From contig NZ_SRIF01000001.1 of the NCBI RefSeq assembly GCF_004681185.1, positions 372,001-436,000 of the forward strand: a stretch of 64,000 nt of DNA, given 5' to 3'. Made by a program: the position numbers and the translations under genes. The notes under the pieces are model-generated. The model saw only the letters and a program-made list of their open reading frames with translations, was not told where the DNA came from and did not search any database. This stretch comes from Haloarcula amylovorans (GTDB lineage: Archaea; Halobacteriota; Halobacteria; Halobacteriales; Haloarculaceae). Below, piece by piece: positions 36,751 to 46,034 of this stretch (positions within the stretch are counted from its first letter, which is position 1; each line of letters opens with the position of its first letter).

Positions 36751-39555
36751 TCAGTTCACGCCGGTGAACTCGAATCGCGCGCCACCCGACTCGCTCTCCG
36801 TCACCGTGCAGTCCCAACCGTACACTCGGGTCAACTCTTGGACGAACGCCAGACCGAGACCGGTACCGCCCCGTCCCGCGGCTGTCGTGTATCCGGGTTC
36901 GAAGACGCTGCCGATTTCGTCGTCGGGAATCCCGCTGCCGTCGTCTTCGACGTAGAAGCCGGTCGGCAACTCGCCAACGGTCACCGTGACATCGTCGCCA
37001 CCGTGTTCGACCGCGTTTTCGAAGAGATTTCGAAACAGGTGCTGGAGGTAACGGGGGTCGGCCTGCAGTCGTTTGTCTGTCGAGAGCCGTAACTCGGCGG
37101 CGGTGGCATCGACTTGCTCCCACGCCACTTCGACGGCGTCGTCGACGGCGACGGGTTCCGGTTTCCCGACCGCGGCGTTGCCGCGTGCGAGGACGAGCAT
37201 CACGTCTATCATATCCTCGATGCGGTCGAGCGCTTCAGCCACGTAGGACGCCGCGTCCGACTCGTCATCCTCGGTGAGTTGCTTGCTGTATATCTGTCCG
37301 ATGGTGACGGGGTTGCGAATCTCGTGAGCGAGCATGCTGGCGAAACTCTCCAGGCGCTCGTTGGACGCTTCGAGTTTCTCGACGGTCTCCTCTAAGCAGG
37401 CCTCGCGTTCGACCTGTTCGGTGATGTCCTGTGCGAAACTCAGGCCGGCGAAGATGTCACCGCTCGCGTCGCGTAGCGGGGCCGCCCACACGCGCCACGT
37501 CCGACCGCCGAACTCGGCCGTCGTACTGTCCGTCTCCCCCCGTTCGATGGCTCCCCTGAACAGGGGTTCGAGGTTCTCAGCCGAGTCCTCGGGGAACACG
37601 TCCGGCATCCGTCTCCCCTCGAGTTCGGCTCGACTGGGCAGTCGCTCCCCGATTGCGCTCCCCTGTGCCACCGTATACCGGAGGTCGCGGTCGAAGACGC
37701 CGACCGCGCCGTTCGGGAAGTGTTCGGCGAGGGTGCGGTAGCGGCGTTCGCTCTCTTCGAGTTGGCGCTGGTACTTTCGGCGTGCGGTGATGTCGGTCAG
37801 CGTGATGACGCCGTGTGTCACCTCGGCGTTCGCGCCGCGAATCGGCATCCCGTGGACCATCACGATTTTCTTCTCCCCCTCGGCCGGCTCTATTTCGTAG
37901 ACGTCGGGTTGGGTCACTTTCTCGCCGCGGAGGACGCGGTTCAACGCCCACTCCTGTGGCGCGACTGGCGCGCCGGTGTCGGCCCAGCGGCCGCGGTACT
38001 GGCCGTAGTCCGAGATGGTCTCGACGGCCTGCGAGTCGATGCTGAGCAGTTCAGTCGCCGCGTCGTTGACTTCGGCGAAGTGGCCGTCGCCGTCGGTGAC
38101 GACGACGCCGACTGGGAGCACGTCGAAGAGCGTCTGGAGTTTCTTGCGGTGCTCGTCCAATTTCTGTTCGGCGCGCTTTCGTTCGGTGATGTCGGTGAGC
38201 GCACCGGGGAACCGAACGGCGTTGCCGTCGGCGTCACATTCGACGTGCCCACGAGCCACGACCCAGCGCAGGTCACCGTCGGCGTCCCAGACGCGATACT
38301 CCGCCTCGTACTCGCCGCCGGACTCGACGGCGGCCGCAATTTCCGCTTCGACCCGTTCGCGGTCGGCTTCGTGGATGGACTCGATGAACCAGTCGAGTGG
38401 CACCCCCTCGCGGGCCGCGTCCGGTTCGAGGCCGAACTTCTCGGCGAACGTGGCGTCCGTGACAACCTCGTCGTCTTGGACGTACCACTCCCACGTTCCA
38501 ACTGCTCCGGCCGCCGTCGCGGCCTCGAACTGGGACTTCGCGTCGCGCAAGTGGCGTTCCCGTTCTTTCTGTTCGGTGATGTCCTGGGACATCCCCAGGG
38601 CTGCGGAGACGTCGCCAGCTTCGTCTCTCACCGGGACCGTCCGAATTCGAAAGACGCTCTCGTCGAATTCGAACTCGAACGTGCTCGCGTCGCCGTCGAG
38701 CGCGGCCTCGTACCGGGGCGCGAGTTCGTCGGCGAGCGGTGCGGGGAGCGCGTCCCTGACGTGCTGGCTCTCTAACTCCGTCGCCGTCGCGTCGGCGATG
38801 TCGAGCGGCTTCCCGCCGATCGTCTGGTAGCGAAGGGAATCGTCGACGAGCGCGACGGCACCGTTCGGGAAGTGCTCGACGAGCGTCCGGTAACGACGCT
38901 CGCTCCGTTCGAGTCGGCGCTGGCGCTCCTTGCGGTCGGTGATGTCCTGAAAGTACACTGAGAGACCGCTCTCGGATGGGTACGCGTATACTCGATACCA
39001 CGTCGAGAGCGGCTCTGGATAGTAGTGCTCGAAGGCGGTCGGTTCCTGTGTCTCCATCGCGGTTCGATACTCCTCGCCGAGTTTCGCGTCCGCTGCCCAC
39101 TCGAAGACCTCCCAGATGTTTCGGCCGATCAACCCCTCGTCTCGATAGTCGATCAACTCGACGGCTCGCTCGTTGACGTGCGTGAACCGCCACTCGTCGT
39201 CGAGTGCGTAGAAGCCGTCGGAGATGCGTCTGAAAATCTCTTCCGGGTCCGCTTCGGGGCAGTTCGCTTCGTCGCTTTCCGAATGCGCCGTCTCCCGTCC
39301 TCCGTCTTCTCGGGGCGTCTCAGCCGGCACACTCGTCGCCTCGGACCCACCGGACAGCCACCAGACTCGCTGGTCGCCGATCACTTTACTCGCCACCCGT
39401 CCCTGCTCGACCAAGTCGGCGAGTTTGTCGGCGACTGCTCGACTCTCACACCCGAGTTCGTCTGCGACCTCGCTTGCCGTGACCGGTTCGTGGGCGCGTC
39501 CCACCCGGTCACAGGCAGCGAGTACGGCCTCGGATGCGACGCGGCCGGAACTCAT
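36751..39555 (-). CDS. Five-PAS sensor histidine kinase with N-terminal winged helix
   Basis: A 934-residue soluble kinase. Residues about 5-70 form a winged-helix-like domain (ASEVADELGCESRAVADKLA, then RVASKVIGDQRVWWLSG). Five PAS domains follow at about 105-690; the second and fifth are near copies (RRYRTLVEHFPNGAVALV and RRYRTLAEHFPNGAVGVF). The HisKA box is FASMLAHEIRNPV, and the ATPase has the N box (LFRNLFENAVEHGG), GSGIPDDEIGSVFEPG and GGTGLGLAF. There are no membrane spans, so it should sense light, redox or a small ligand in the cytoplasm. A TATA-like GTATAAATAC (about 39585-39594) lies upstream. No receiver is adjacent. Confidence 0.92.
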   Translation of the reverse strand: MSSGRVASEAVLAACDRVGRAHEPVTASEVADELGCESRAVADKLADLVEQGRVASKVIGDQRVWWLSGGSEATSVPAETPREDGGRETAHSESDEANCPEADPEEIFRRISDGFYALDDEWRFTHVNERAVELIDYRDEGLIGRNIWEVFEWAADAKLGEEYRTAMETQEPTAFEHYYPEPLSTWYRVYAYPSESGLSVYFQDITDRKERQRRLERSERRYRTLVEHFPNGAVALVDDSLRYQTIGGKPLDIADATATELESQHVRDALPAPLADELAPRYEAALDGDASTFEFEFDESVFRIRTVPVRDEAGDVSAALGMSQDITEQKERERHLRDAKSQFEAATAAGAVGTWEWYVQDDEVVTDATFAEKFGLEPDAAREGVPLDWFIESIHEADRERVEAEIAAAVESGGEYEAEYRVWDADGDLRWVVARGHVECDADGNAVRFPGALTDITERKRAEQKLDEHRKKLQTLFDVLPVGVVVTDGDGHFAEVNDAATELLSIDSQAVETISDYGQYRGRWADTGAPVAPQEWALNRVLRGEKVTQPDVYEIEPAEGEKKIVMVHGMPIRGANAEVTHGVITLTDITARRKYQRQLEESERRYRTLAEHFPNGAVGVFDRDLRYTVAQGSAIGERLPSRAELEGRRMPDVFPEDSAENLEPLFRGAIERGETDSTTAEFGGRTWRVWAAPLRDASGDIFAGLSFAQDITEQVEREACLEETVEKLEASNERLESFASMLAHEIRNPVTIGQIYSKQLTEDDESDAASYVAEALDRIEDMIDVMLVLARGNAAVGKPEPVAVDDAVEVAWEQVDATAAELRLSTDKRLQADPRYLQHLFRNLFENAVEHGGDDVTVTVGELPTGFYVEDDGSGIPDDEIGSVFEPGYTTAAGRGGTGLGLAFVQELTRVYGWDCTVTESESGGARFEFTGVN

Positions 39556-39697
39556 TGGCACGTATTTCCGACAGGGAGGGTCAAAAGTATTTATACGCCC
39601 AGGCCGGCGTCCGGAAACTTGCGTCATCCCGGACTAGTGGTAGTGCCCTGGCGGCCGAGTCGTCACGCTTTTTCCGGCCTCCCGCGGAGAGTTTCAT

Positions 39698-41095
39698 ATG
39701 ACCGAAAGAGGGGCGCTCGCCGCCGTCTCGCCGCTGGACGGCCGATACGCCCGCTACACCGAACCGCTCGTCCCGTACGCAAGCGAGCGGGCGCTCATGC
39801 GCGCCCGCGTCGAAGTCGAAGTCGAGTATCTGCTGGCACTCGCTGACCTGGCGGCGACGCCACTCTCCATCGACGCCGACCAGCGAGCCACGCTGCGGGC
39901 GCTCTACGAGGAGTTCGACGACGAAGATGCGAGCGTCGTCAAGCAGTTAGAGACGGAAGGGTACGGCGAGTATGCGGCGACCAACCACGACGTGAAGGCC
40001 ATCGAGTACTTCGTCCGGCTGGGGATGCCCGACGGACTGGACGCCGACCACTGGATTCATTTCGGCCTGACCAGCGAGGACGTGAACAACCTCGCCCATC
40101 GTCTGTTGGTGAAACCCGCGACCGAAGACGTGCTCGTCCCGGAACTGCGCGAGATTCGGGACACGCTGGTCGGGATGGCTCACGAGTACGGCGACGTGCC
40201 GATGCTCGCCCGTACCCACGGCCAACCGGCGACGCCGACGACGTTCGGCAAGGAGATGGCCGTCTACGCCTCTCGACTCGGCCGGGCCGTCGCGCGAATT
40301 GACCGCGCCGCCGCGGCCCTCTCGGGGAAACTCGCGGGGGCGTCTGGCACCTACGCCGCCCACCACGCCGCTTACCCCGACGTGGACTGGCCGGCGTTCG
40401 CCCGTGAGTTCGTCGGGTCGCTGGGACTGGACCACGAACCGCTGACGACGCAGGTCAACCCCTGTGACGACCTCGAAGTCCTCTTCGACGCCCTGCGCGG
40501 CGCGAACAACGTCTTACTCGACATGGACCTGGACATGTGGTTGTACGTCTCGGACCGCTACCTCGGTCAGGAGACTGTCGAGGGTGAGACCGGGTCGTCG
40601 ACGATGCCTCACAAGGTCAACCCCATCGACTTCGAGAACAGCGAGGGCAACCTCTCGAAGGCCAACTCCGATCTGGTCTTCCTCGGGGACTACATTACGA
40701 CCTCCCGTCTCCAGCGCGATCTCTCGGACTCGACGGTCAAGCGCAACATCGGTGCGGCGTTCGCTCACTGTCTAGTCGGCTACGGCAAGTGCCAGAACGG
40801 ACTGGCGAAGGTCGTCCCGAACGAGCAGGTGATGCGCGAGGAACTGGACTCGACGCCCGAGATCATCGGCGAGGCGGTCCAGACTATTCTCCGCCGCGAG
40901 GGGTACGAGGACGCCTACGAACAGGTCAAGAAGGCCACTCGCGGCCGCGAGGTCGCCATCGAGGACTTCCGCGAGATGTTCGCGGACCTCGACGTGAGCG
41001 AAGACGTGCGGGCCGAACTCGACGCACTCACCCCGGCGGGCTACACCGGAATCGCCGCGGAGCTGGCCGATAGCGTCGACGGCGAACGCGACTAG
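39698..41095 (+). CDS. purB: Adenylosuccinate lyase
   Basis: A 465-residue lyase of the fumarase/aspartase superfamily. The signature SSTMPHKVNPIDFENSEGN lies at about 300-318 and carries the mobile-loop Ser that acts as catalytic acid/base. Earlier conserved parts are SPLDGRYARY, TNHDVKAIEYF, HFGLTSEDVNN and ARTHGQPATPTTFGKE. It splits SAICAR and adenylosuccinate, releasing fumarate, in purine synthesis. CACGCTTTTTCC (39665-39676) gives leaderless spacing to the ATG at 39698. It lies about 5 kb from purNH, so the window holds three purine activities in two genes. Confidence 0.95.
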   Translation: MTERGALAAVSPLDGRYARYTEPLVPYASERALMRARVEVEVEYLLALADLAATPLSIDADQRATLRALYEEFDDEDASVVKQLETEGYGEYAATNHDVKAIEYFVRLGMPDGLDADHWIHFGLTSEDVNNLAHRLLVKPATEDVLVPELREIRDTLVGMAHEYGDVPMLARTHGQPATPTTFGKEMAVYASRLGRAVARIDRAAAALSGKLAGASGTYAAHHAAYPDVDWPAFAREFVGSLGLDHEPLTTQVNPCDDLEVLFDALRGANNVLLDMDLDMWLYVSDRYLGQETVEGETGSSTMPHKVNPIDFENSEGNLSKANSDLVFLGDYITTSRLQRDLSDSTVKRNIGAAFAHCLVGYGKCQNGLAKVVPNEQVMREELDSTPEIIGEAVQTILRREGYEDAYEQVKKATRGREVAIEDFREMFADLDVSEDVRAELDALTPAGYTGIAAELADSVDGERD

Positions 41096-41099
41096 ACCG

Positions 41100-41327
41100 T
41101 CAGCTGCCGTCGAGTGCGTCGACCGAGATGTCGCCGCTACTCTCGACGGTCACCTCGTAATCGAGATATTCGAACGCCACCCGTCCGGTTCCACGTCTGA
41201 ACAGACTGTCGAGCGCGTCGGGGTCTATCAGCGGAAACATCGGTTCCGGCAGTTCGGTCGGGTCGATACCCTCCCGAGCGGCGACGGCTTCGAAGACAGC
41301 ATCGCTCAGTCGTTCGTGTGCGGACAC
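41100..41327 (-). CDS. HalOD1 output-domain protein
   Basis: A 75-residue stand-alone HalOD1 domain (LSDAVFEAVAAREGIDPTEL, then LIDPDALDSLFRRG and VAFEYLDYEVTVESSGDISV). HalOD1 was defined as a halobacterial output domain in signalling proteins; single-domain copies are common and their mechanism is unknown. The start is GTG at 41327, with ATTCATACC (about 41350-41358) about 25-30 nt upstream for a leaderless message. It converges on purB with four bases between the stops. Confidence 0.85.
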   Translation of the reverse strand: MSAHERLSDAVFEAVAAREGIDPTELPEPMFPLIDPDALDSLFRRGTGRVAFEYLDYEVTVESSGDISVDALDGS

Positions 41328-41421
41328 GTTTTGACGGGGCGACTACCGGTATGAATCTCTTGTGGCCCGCGGCCTCCGCGAGCGGAACTCTCAGGTGGCC
41401 AGCGACCGACCGTCTCCGTAG

Positions 41422-42732
41422 ATGGTTCTCGGCACCGACAGTCGCGTCCTGACGCTGGCGTTCGCTCGGATGGCAGACGCGCTGGGCAACTCCTTTCTCA
41501 TCATCGTCCTGCCGTTGTATATCGCCAGCGGGCAGGTGACGCTCACCGGTATCGCCGGGACCGAACTGTTCGGCTTCGTCCTCCGCGAAGAGACGCTCAT
41601 CGGCCTCGTCCTCTCGTTGTTCGGTCTCTTGAACTCTTTCGGCCAACCGCTGACGGGCCGCCTCTCCGACCGAACGGGCCGTCGTCGGTCGTTCGTCCTC
41701 GTCGGTCTCCTCATCTTCGCCGTCGGGAGCGCTTCGTATCCGTTCCTCTCTTCGTACTGGGCGGTGCTCGTTGCGCGAGCCCTACAAGGGGTTGGCGCAG
41801 CCTTCACCATCCCCGCGACCATCGCGCTGGTCAACGACTACGCCGAGAGCGACAGCGAGCGGGGCGGGAACTTCGGCGTGTTCAACACCTTCAGACTCAT
41901 CGGGTTCGGATTCGGCCCCATCATCGCAGGTGTGGTCGTCACCGGCGGGTTCGGTGCCGAGGGCGTCGTCTCCTACGCGCTCGGCGGCCGCTCCTTCTCG
42001 GGCTTCACCGCCGCCTTCGCCGTCGCCGTCCTCGGGGCAATCGTCAGTTTCGTGCTGGTCGCCATCCTCATCGAGGACCCACCCGTCGCCGCCGATGCCG
42101 CGAGTAAAAACCTCTCTATCGCCGTCTTCGATCCCGACGGGGACGGACTGGACTCGGTGTTCGTCCTCGGCATCGGCACGTTCATGATGGCGACGACCAT
42201 CGCGCTGTTCGCCACGCTCGAAGGCCCGATTCGGATGCGGCTGAACGAGTCGACGTTCATGTTCAGCGTCCAGTTCGCCGCCGTCGTCATCGCCAACGTC
42301 CTCCTGCAGGTTCCCGTCGGTCGGGCTAGCGACCGCATCGGGCGACGGCCGTTCGTCGTCGCCGGGTTCGTCGTCCTCGTCCCGTCGGTGTACGCACAAG
42401 GCGTCTTCACGGACCCGTGGCTCATGCTCGCCGCGCGGTTCGTCCAGGGCATCGCCGTCGCCCTCGTGTTCGCGCCGTCGCTGGCGCTGGCTGGCGACCT
42501 CGCCGGAAAGCGCGGGTCCGGGACGACGCTGTCGGTGCTGACGATGGCGTTCGGTCTCGGCGTCGCCGCGGGACCGCTCGCGTCGGGCTTGCTCTACAAC
42601 CTCGGCAGTTTCAGCACGCCGTTCACCGTCGGCGCGGTGCTGGCACTGATCGCGCTCGTCCTCACCTACTGGCAAGTAGAGGAGACGCTCTCGGTCGGAG
42701 ACGACTCGGCGGCGGCCGCCCCGCAGGACTGA
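41422..42732 (+). CDS. MFS transporter
   Basis: A 436-residue major facilitator with twelve hydrophobic spans. The MFS loop 2-3 motif reads GRLSDRTGRRRSFVLVG in the N-half and appears again as GRASDRIGRRPFVVAG in the C-half. ARALQGVGAAFTIPATIALV matches motif B of drug and sugar exporters. The substrate is not readable; drug/metabolite efflux is the general guess. A hydrophilic mid-loop (about 220-245) separates the halves. The phosphoribosyltransferase follows 38 nt downstream on the same strand, so they may share a transcript. Confidence 0.87.
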   Translation: MVLGTDSRVLTLAFARMADALGNSFLIIVLPLYIASGQVTLTGIAGTELFGFVLREETLIGLVLSLFGLLNSFGQPLTGRLSDRTGRRRSFVLVGLLIFAVGSASYPFLSSYWAVLVARALQGVGAAFTIPATIALVNDYAESDSERGGNFGVFNTFRLIGFGFGPIIAGVVVTGGFGAEGVVSYALGGRSFSGFTAAFAVAVLGAIVSFVLVAILIEDPPVAADAASKNLSIAVFDPDGDGLDSVFVLGIGTFMMATTIALFATLEGPIRMRLNESTFMFSVQFAAVVIANVLLQVPVGRASDRIGRRPFVVAGFVVLVPSVYAQGVFTDPWLMLAARFVQGIAVALVFAPSLALAGDLAGKRGSGTTLSVLTMAFGLGVAAGPLASGLLYNLGSFSTPFTVGAVLALIALVLTYWQVEETLSVGDDSAAAAPQD

Positions 42733-42770
42733 CCGCGAGCGTTATCACGGCGTCGTTCGTAGTCAGTTAC

Positions 42771-43409
42771 ATGTTCGCAAACCGCACGGAAGCCGGGGAG
42801 CGACTCGCCGCCGCGATAGCGCAGGCGAACGTCGACGCGGACGTCGTGCTGGCGATCCCACGGGGCGGCCTGCCAGTCGGGCGGGCCGTCGCCGACGCAC
42901 TCAGCGTGCCGCTTGACGTCGTCGTCGCTCGGAAAGTCGGCGCGCCGGGCAACCCCGAACTCGCTGTCGCCGCCGTCGCCGACGACGGGACGACGTGGCG
43001 CAACGAGTCTCTCATTGGTTCGTTCGACCTCTCGACGGAGTACATGGACGAGGAGACCGAACACGAACAGCGGGCGGCAAAGGAGAAGTTCGACCGTTAC
43101 CGCGGCGACAGACCGCCGCTCGAACTCACGGGCAAACGCGTCCTCGTCGTCGACGACGGACTGGCGACGGGCGCGACGATGCAGGCGTGTGTCCAGCGCG
43201 TGTGGGACGCGGGCGCGGCAAGCGTCGTCGTCGCCGTCCCCGTGGCGTCGCCCGAGACCGCCACCGAACTCGAACGCGCTGCCGACCGAGTCGTCGCCGT
43301 CGAGACGCCCTCGAACTTCGCCGCCGTGGGGCAGTTCTACCGGGACTTCTCGCAGGTCAGCGACGACGAGGCGATGGCACTGCTCGACCGAGCGGAGCGT
43401 TCGAACTAG
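42771..43409 (+). CDS. Phosphoribosyltransferase family protein
   Basis: A 212-residue type I PRTase-like protein. IPRGGLPVGRAVADAL is an early loop and VLVVDDGLATGATMQ is the PRPP-binding motif. It is longer than purine PRTases and resembles the family of putative phosphoribosyltransferases (with PVASPETATEL in the C-half) whose substrates are unknown. The ATG at 42771 starts MFANRTEAGERLAAAI. It is 38 nt after the MFS gene. Its TAG shares CTAG (43406-43409) with the stop of the convergent dapE. Confidence 0.83.
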   Translation: MFANRTEAGERLAAAIAQANVDADVVLAIPRGGLPVGRAVADALSVPLDVVVARKVGAPGNPELAVAAVADDGTTWRNESLIGSFDLSTEYMDEETEHEQRAAKEKFDRYRGDRPPLELTGKRVLVVDDGLATGATMQACVQRVWDAGAASVVVAVPVASPETATELERAADRVVAVETPSNFAAVGQFYRDFSQVSDDEAMALLDRAERSN

Positions 43410-44623
43410 ACGAGGCGTTCGAGCGTCTCACGGACTGCGCGCGCGGCCGTTCGCACCTCCGAGAGACGAACGTACTCGCGCTTGGAATGTGCGATAGGGC
43501 CTACGTCGTCGGCCAGTTCGCCCGGCCCGAACACCACCGTCGGCCCGCGCTCGGCGAAGTACGACGCCTCCGTCGCCGCGCCGAACGGCCGAACCGCGCC
43601 GCCGCTCGCGTCCTGTAGCGTCCGCACGAGTTCCGCGTCGGCGTCGGTGGCGAACGCCTCCGGGAACGGCGTGTCGGGGCGGATGAGCGCTACGTCGAGA
43701 CCCATTCCTGTCGGGAGCCACTGCGAGAGGTGTTCTTCCAGTTCGGTACAGAACGTCGCACTGGTCTCCGGCGGGACGCTCCGCCGGTCGAAAGTGATGA
43801 CACACTCGGCGGGAACCTGGTTGGTCGCCTCGCCGCCGTCGATCATCGACGCCGTCAGCAGCGGTCGGCCGAGCGAGTCGTGTTCTTCTGGTCCCCGGTC
43901 TCGCGGTTCCTCGTCGTCACCGCTCGACTGTTCCGAGGCGCGGTGCGCCTCACTCTCCTCGTCGTAGGTCTCCATCGCTTGTAGAATCGGTGCGGCCGCC
44001 CGAATCGCGTTCTGTCCGCTCCCCGGGTCAGCGGCGTGGGCGCTCTCACCGTGGATGGTCACCGTGCCCTCGAACTGCCCCTTCGCGGCGGTGCAGACGT
44101 CCAGTCCGGTCGGTTCGCCGACGACGTAGCCGTCGGCGGCGATGGTCTCCGCGAGGTGTGCGCCGCCGGTCTGTGTCGTCTCCTCGTCGATGGAGACTGC
44201 CAGCGTCACCGCACCGTCGTTGGGTTCGACAGTGAGAAAGGCGTCCAACAGCGCGGCCAGCGGTCCCTTCGCGTCGCAGGCACCGCGACCGCAGACGATA
44301 TCGCCCTCACCTTCGGCGCCGCTCTGTGCCTCGCTTCCGTCGATTCGCTCGTCGCCCGGCGGGTCGGTCCGGCGCTCGTAGGGGAGATGGGGCGGGACGG
44401 TGTCGATGTGCGTGTTGAGGACAATGTGAGTGTCCGTGTCGGCTGCGTCGTCGGGGCTGGCCGTACCAACTGTTGCGAGGACGTTCCCCAACTCGTCAAC
44501 CGTCGGGTCGGTGCCGGCGTCGTCGAGCGTCTCGACGAGCGACTCACGCATCGCCTCGACGGATTCGGTCGAGTCGATCTCGATGGCCTGTCGGTGGAAC
44601 TCTGCGAGGTCGAACTCGCTCAT
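43406..44623 (-). CDS. dapE: M20 family peptidase, probable succinyl-diaminopimelate desuccinylase
   Basis: A 405-residue metallohydrolase of family M20. Zinc-site motifs are LNTHIDTVPPH, GRGACDAKGPLAALL and VSIDEETTQTGG (catalytic Glu), then VGEPTGLD. FAERGPTVVFGPG is near the end. Its overlap with lysA (ATGA at 44620-44623) makes removal of succinate from N-succinyl-LL-diaminopimelate the best reading; acetyl-ornithine or carboxypeptidase-like activity cannot be excluded by motif alone. An acidic insertion (about 225-250, SEAHRASEQSSGDDEEPRDR) interrupts the dimerisation domain. The dapF epimerase is not next to it. Confidence 0.86.
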   Translation of the reverse strand: MSEFDLAEFHRQAIEIDSTESVEAMRESLVETLDDAGTDPTVDELGNVLATVGTASPDDAADTDTHIVLNTHIDTVPPHLPYERRTDPPGDERIDGSEAQSGAEGEGDIVCGRGACDAKGPLAALLDAFLTVEPNDGAVTLAVSIDEETTQTGGAHLAETIAADGYVVGEPTGLDVCTAAKGQFEGTVTIHGESAHAADPGSGQNAIRAAAPILQAMETYDEESEAHRASEQSSGDDEEPRDRGPEEHDSLGRPLLTASMIDGGEATNQVPAECVITFDRRSVPPETSATFCTELEEHLSQWLPTGMGLDVALIRPDTPFPEAFATDADAELVRTLQDASGGAVRPFGAATEASYFAERGPTVVFGPGELADDVGPIAHSKREYVRLSEVRTAARAVRETLERLV

Positions 44624-45855
44624 CGTTCGAGGCGGGTGACGTCTTCGAGCGTCTCGCGTTCGCGGACGACGCGTGTCTCGCCGCCCTCGATAGCGACTTC
44701 AGCGGGGCGGGGTTGGGAGTGGAACTGGTTGGCGAGTTCGTAGCCGTACGCGCCGGCGTTGCCGATGGCGAGCAGGTCCTCTCGCTCCGGGCGAGCGATG
44801 GGGCGGTCGGTACAGAACACGTCGGCGCTCGTACAGCAGGGACCACCCACCGAGACCGGTTCGGCCTCGCGCTCCGGCGCGGTGAGGTTCCGAATGGGGT
44901 GATAGGAGTCGAACATCGCCGGGCGGATGAGCGTCGCCAGCGAGGCGTCCACGCCGACGACGGTGGCCGCTGGCGTCTCCTTGACGGTGTTGACCTCGGT
45001 GAGAATCAGTTCGGAATCGGCGACGACGTAGCGACCCGGTTCTAGCTTGATCTGGGCCTCCAACTCGCCGACCGCGTCGCGGACCTTCTCCCCCACTATC
45101 TGCATGTCGAGCGGGTCCTCGTCCTCGCGGTACGGGACGCCGAAGCCGCCGCCGAAGTCGACGAACTCCAGTCCCCCGACGCGGGCCTCGACAGTGCGGC
45201 CCATGTCTGCGACCTTGCCGATAGCGCGGCAGTGGTCGTCCAGGTCGTCGTGGAGGACGCCGCTGCCGGCGTGGGCGTGGATGCCGACGAGGTCGAATCG
45301 CTCGGCCAGTTCTTCGGCGAGTTCGGGAACCTCGTCGTAGGGGATGCCGAACTTCGCGTCTTTGCCCGTCGCCACCTTCTCGTGGTGGCCGGTGCCGATG
45401 CCGGGGTTGATGCGGATGGCGACGCGACCATCGTAGCCGCGCGCTTCGAGGCGGTCGAAGGTGTCCCGCGCGCCGCCAGTGACGGTCAGACCGGGGTGCT
45501 CAGCCGCGAGGTCGGCGGCGTAGTCGAGGTCCCGGTCCGGCGGGTTGACCGCGGTGTACTGGAGCGTGTTCGGGTCCGCGCCCGCGTCGATAGCGCGCTG
45601 GAGTTCGCCCCACGCGGCGCACTCGATATCTGCGCCCGTTTCGAGCAGTTTCGAGAGTACCGCGCGGCCGGTGTGGGCCTTCGCGGCGTACATCACGTGG
45701 GCGTCGGGAAAGGCCGACGCGAACCGCTCGTAGTTCGCGGCGACGCGGTCGAGGTCGACGACGTACAGCGGCGTGGCGTGTTCGGCCGCCAGCCGACCGA
45801 GTCGGTCGTGGTCCCAGTCCGCGAGGCGGCGGACCGGCGGCGAATCGTGACTCAT
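44620..45855 (-). CDS. lysA: Diaminopimelate decarboxylase
   Basis: A 411-residue PLP enzyme of the alanine-racemase fold III. Lys59 in VMYAAKAH binds PLP. IGIHAHAGSG-like sequence (VGIHAHAGSG), FVDFGGGFGVPY, EPGRYVVADS and CCTSADVF with the second-subunit Cys are all present. It decarboxylates meso-diaminopimelate to lysine, the last step of the pathway, which fits a haloarchaeon that lacks peptidoglycan and needs DAP only as a lysine precursor. The ATG at 45855 starts MSHDSPPVRR. Its stop overlaps the dapE start by ATGA, which suggests coupled translation. Confidence 0.95.
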   Translation of the reverse strand: MSHDSPPVRRLADWDHDRLGRLAAEHATPLYVVDLDRVAANYERFASAFPDAHVMYAAKAHTGRAVLSKLLETGADIECAAWGELQRAIDAGADPNTLQYTAVNPPDRDLDYAADLAAEHPGLTVTGGARDTFDRLEARGYDGRVAIRINPGIGTGHHEKVATGKDAKFGIPYDEVPELAEELAERFDLVGIHAHAGSGVLHDDLDDHCRAIGKVADMGRTVEARVGGLEFVDFGGGFGVPYREDEDPLDMQIVGEKVRDAVGELEAQIKLEPGRYVVADSELILTEVNTVKETPAATVVGVDASLATLIRPAMFDSYHPIRNLTAPEREAEPVSVGGPCCTSADVFCTDRPIARPEREDLLAIGNAGAYGYELANQFHSQPRPAEVAIEGGETRVVRERETLEDVTRLER

Positions 45856-46034
45856 TGCCCGAGTAAGGGCGACGGCGGCTAACAAGGGTTCCGTTTCGAC
45901 GAACTCCCGACGACGAACGAGGCGCTATCGACGGACTCGAAACCTCGGGCAAGCCGGACTTCGCTCGCCTTACCGAGCCGCGTGCCGGCTCGTGTCAGTC
46001 TATACTTATTGCATTTCCGAGAGTATTCTCCGGT

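Noticed and set aside
45974..45992. Hairpin CGAGCCG-cgtgc-CGGCTCG between lysA and the bactofilin-like gene
   Set aside because: The stem is real but short, without a T tail or clear position relative to a promoter; it may be chance in GC-rich DNA.
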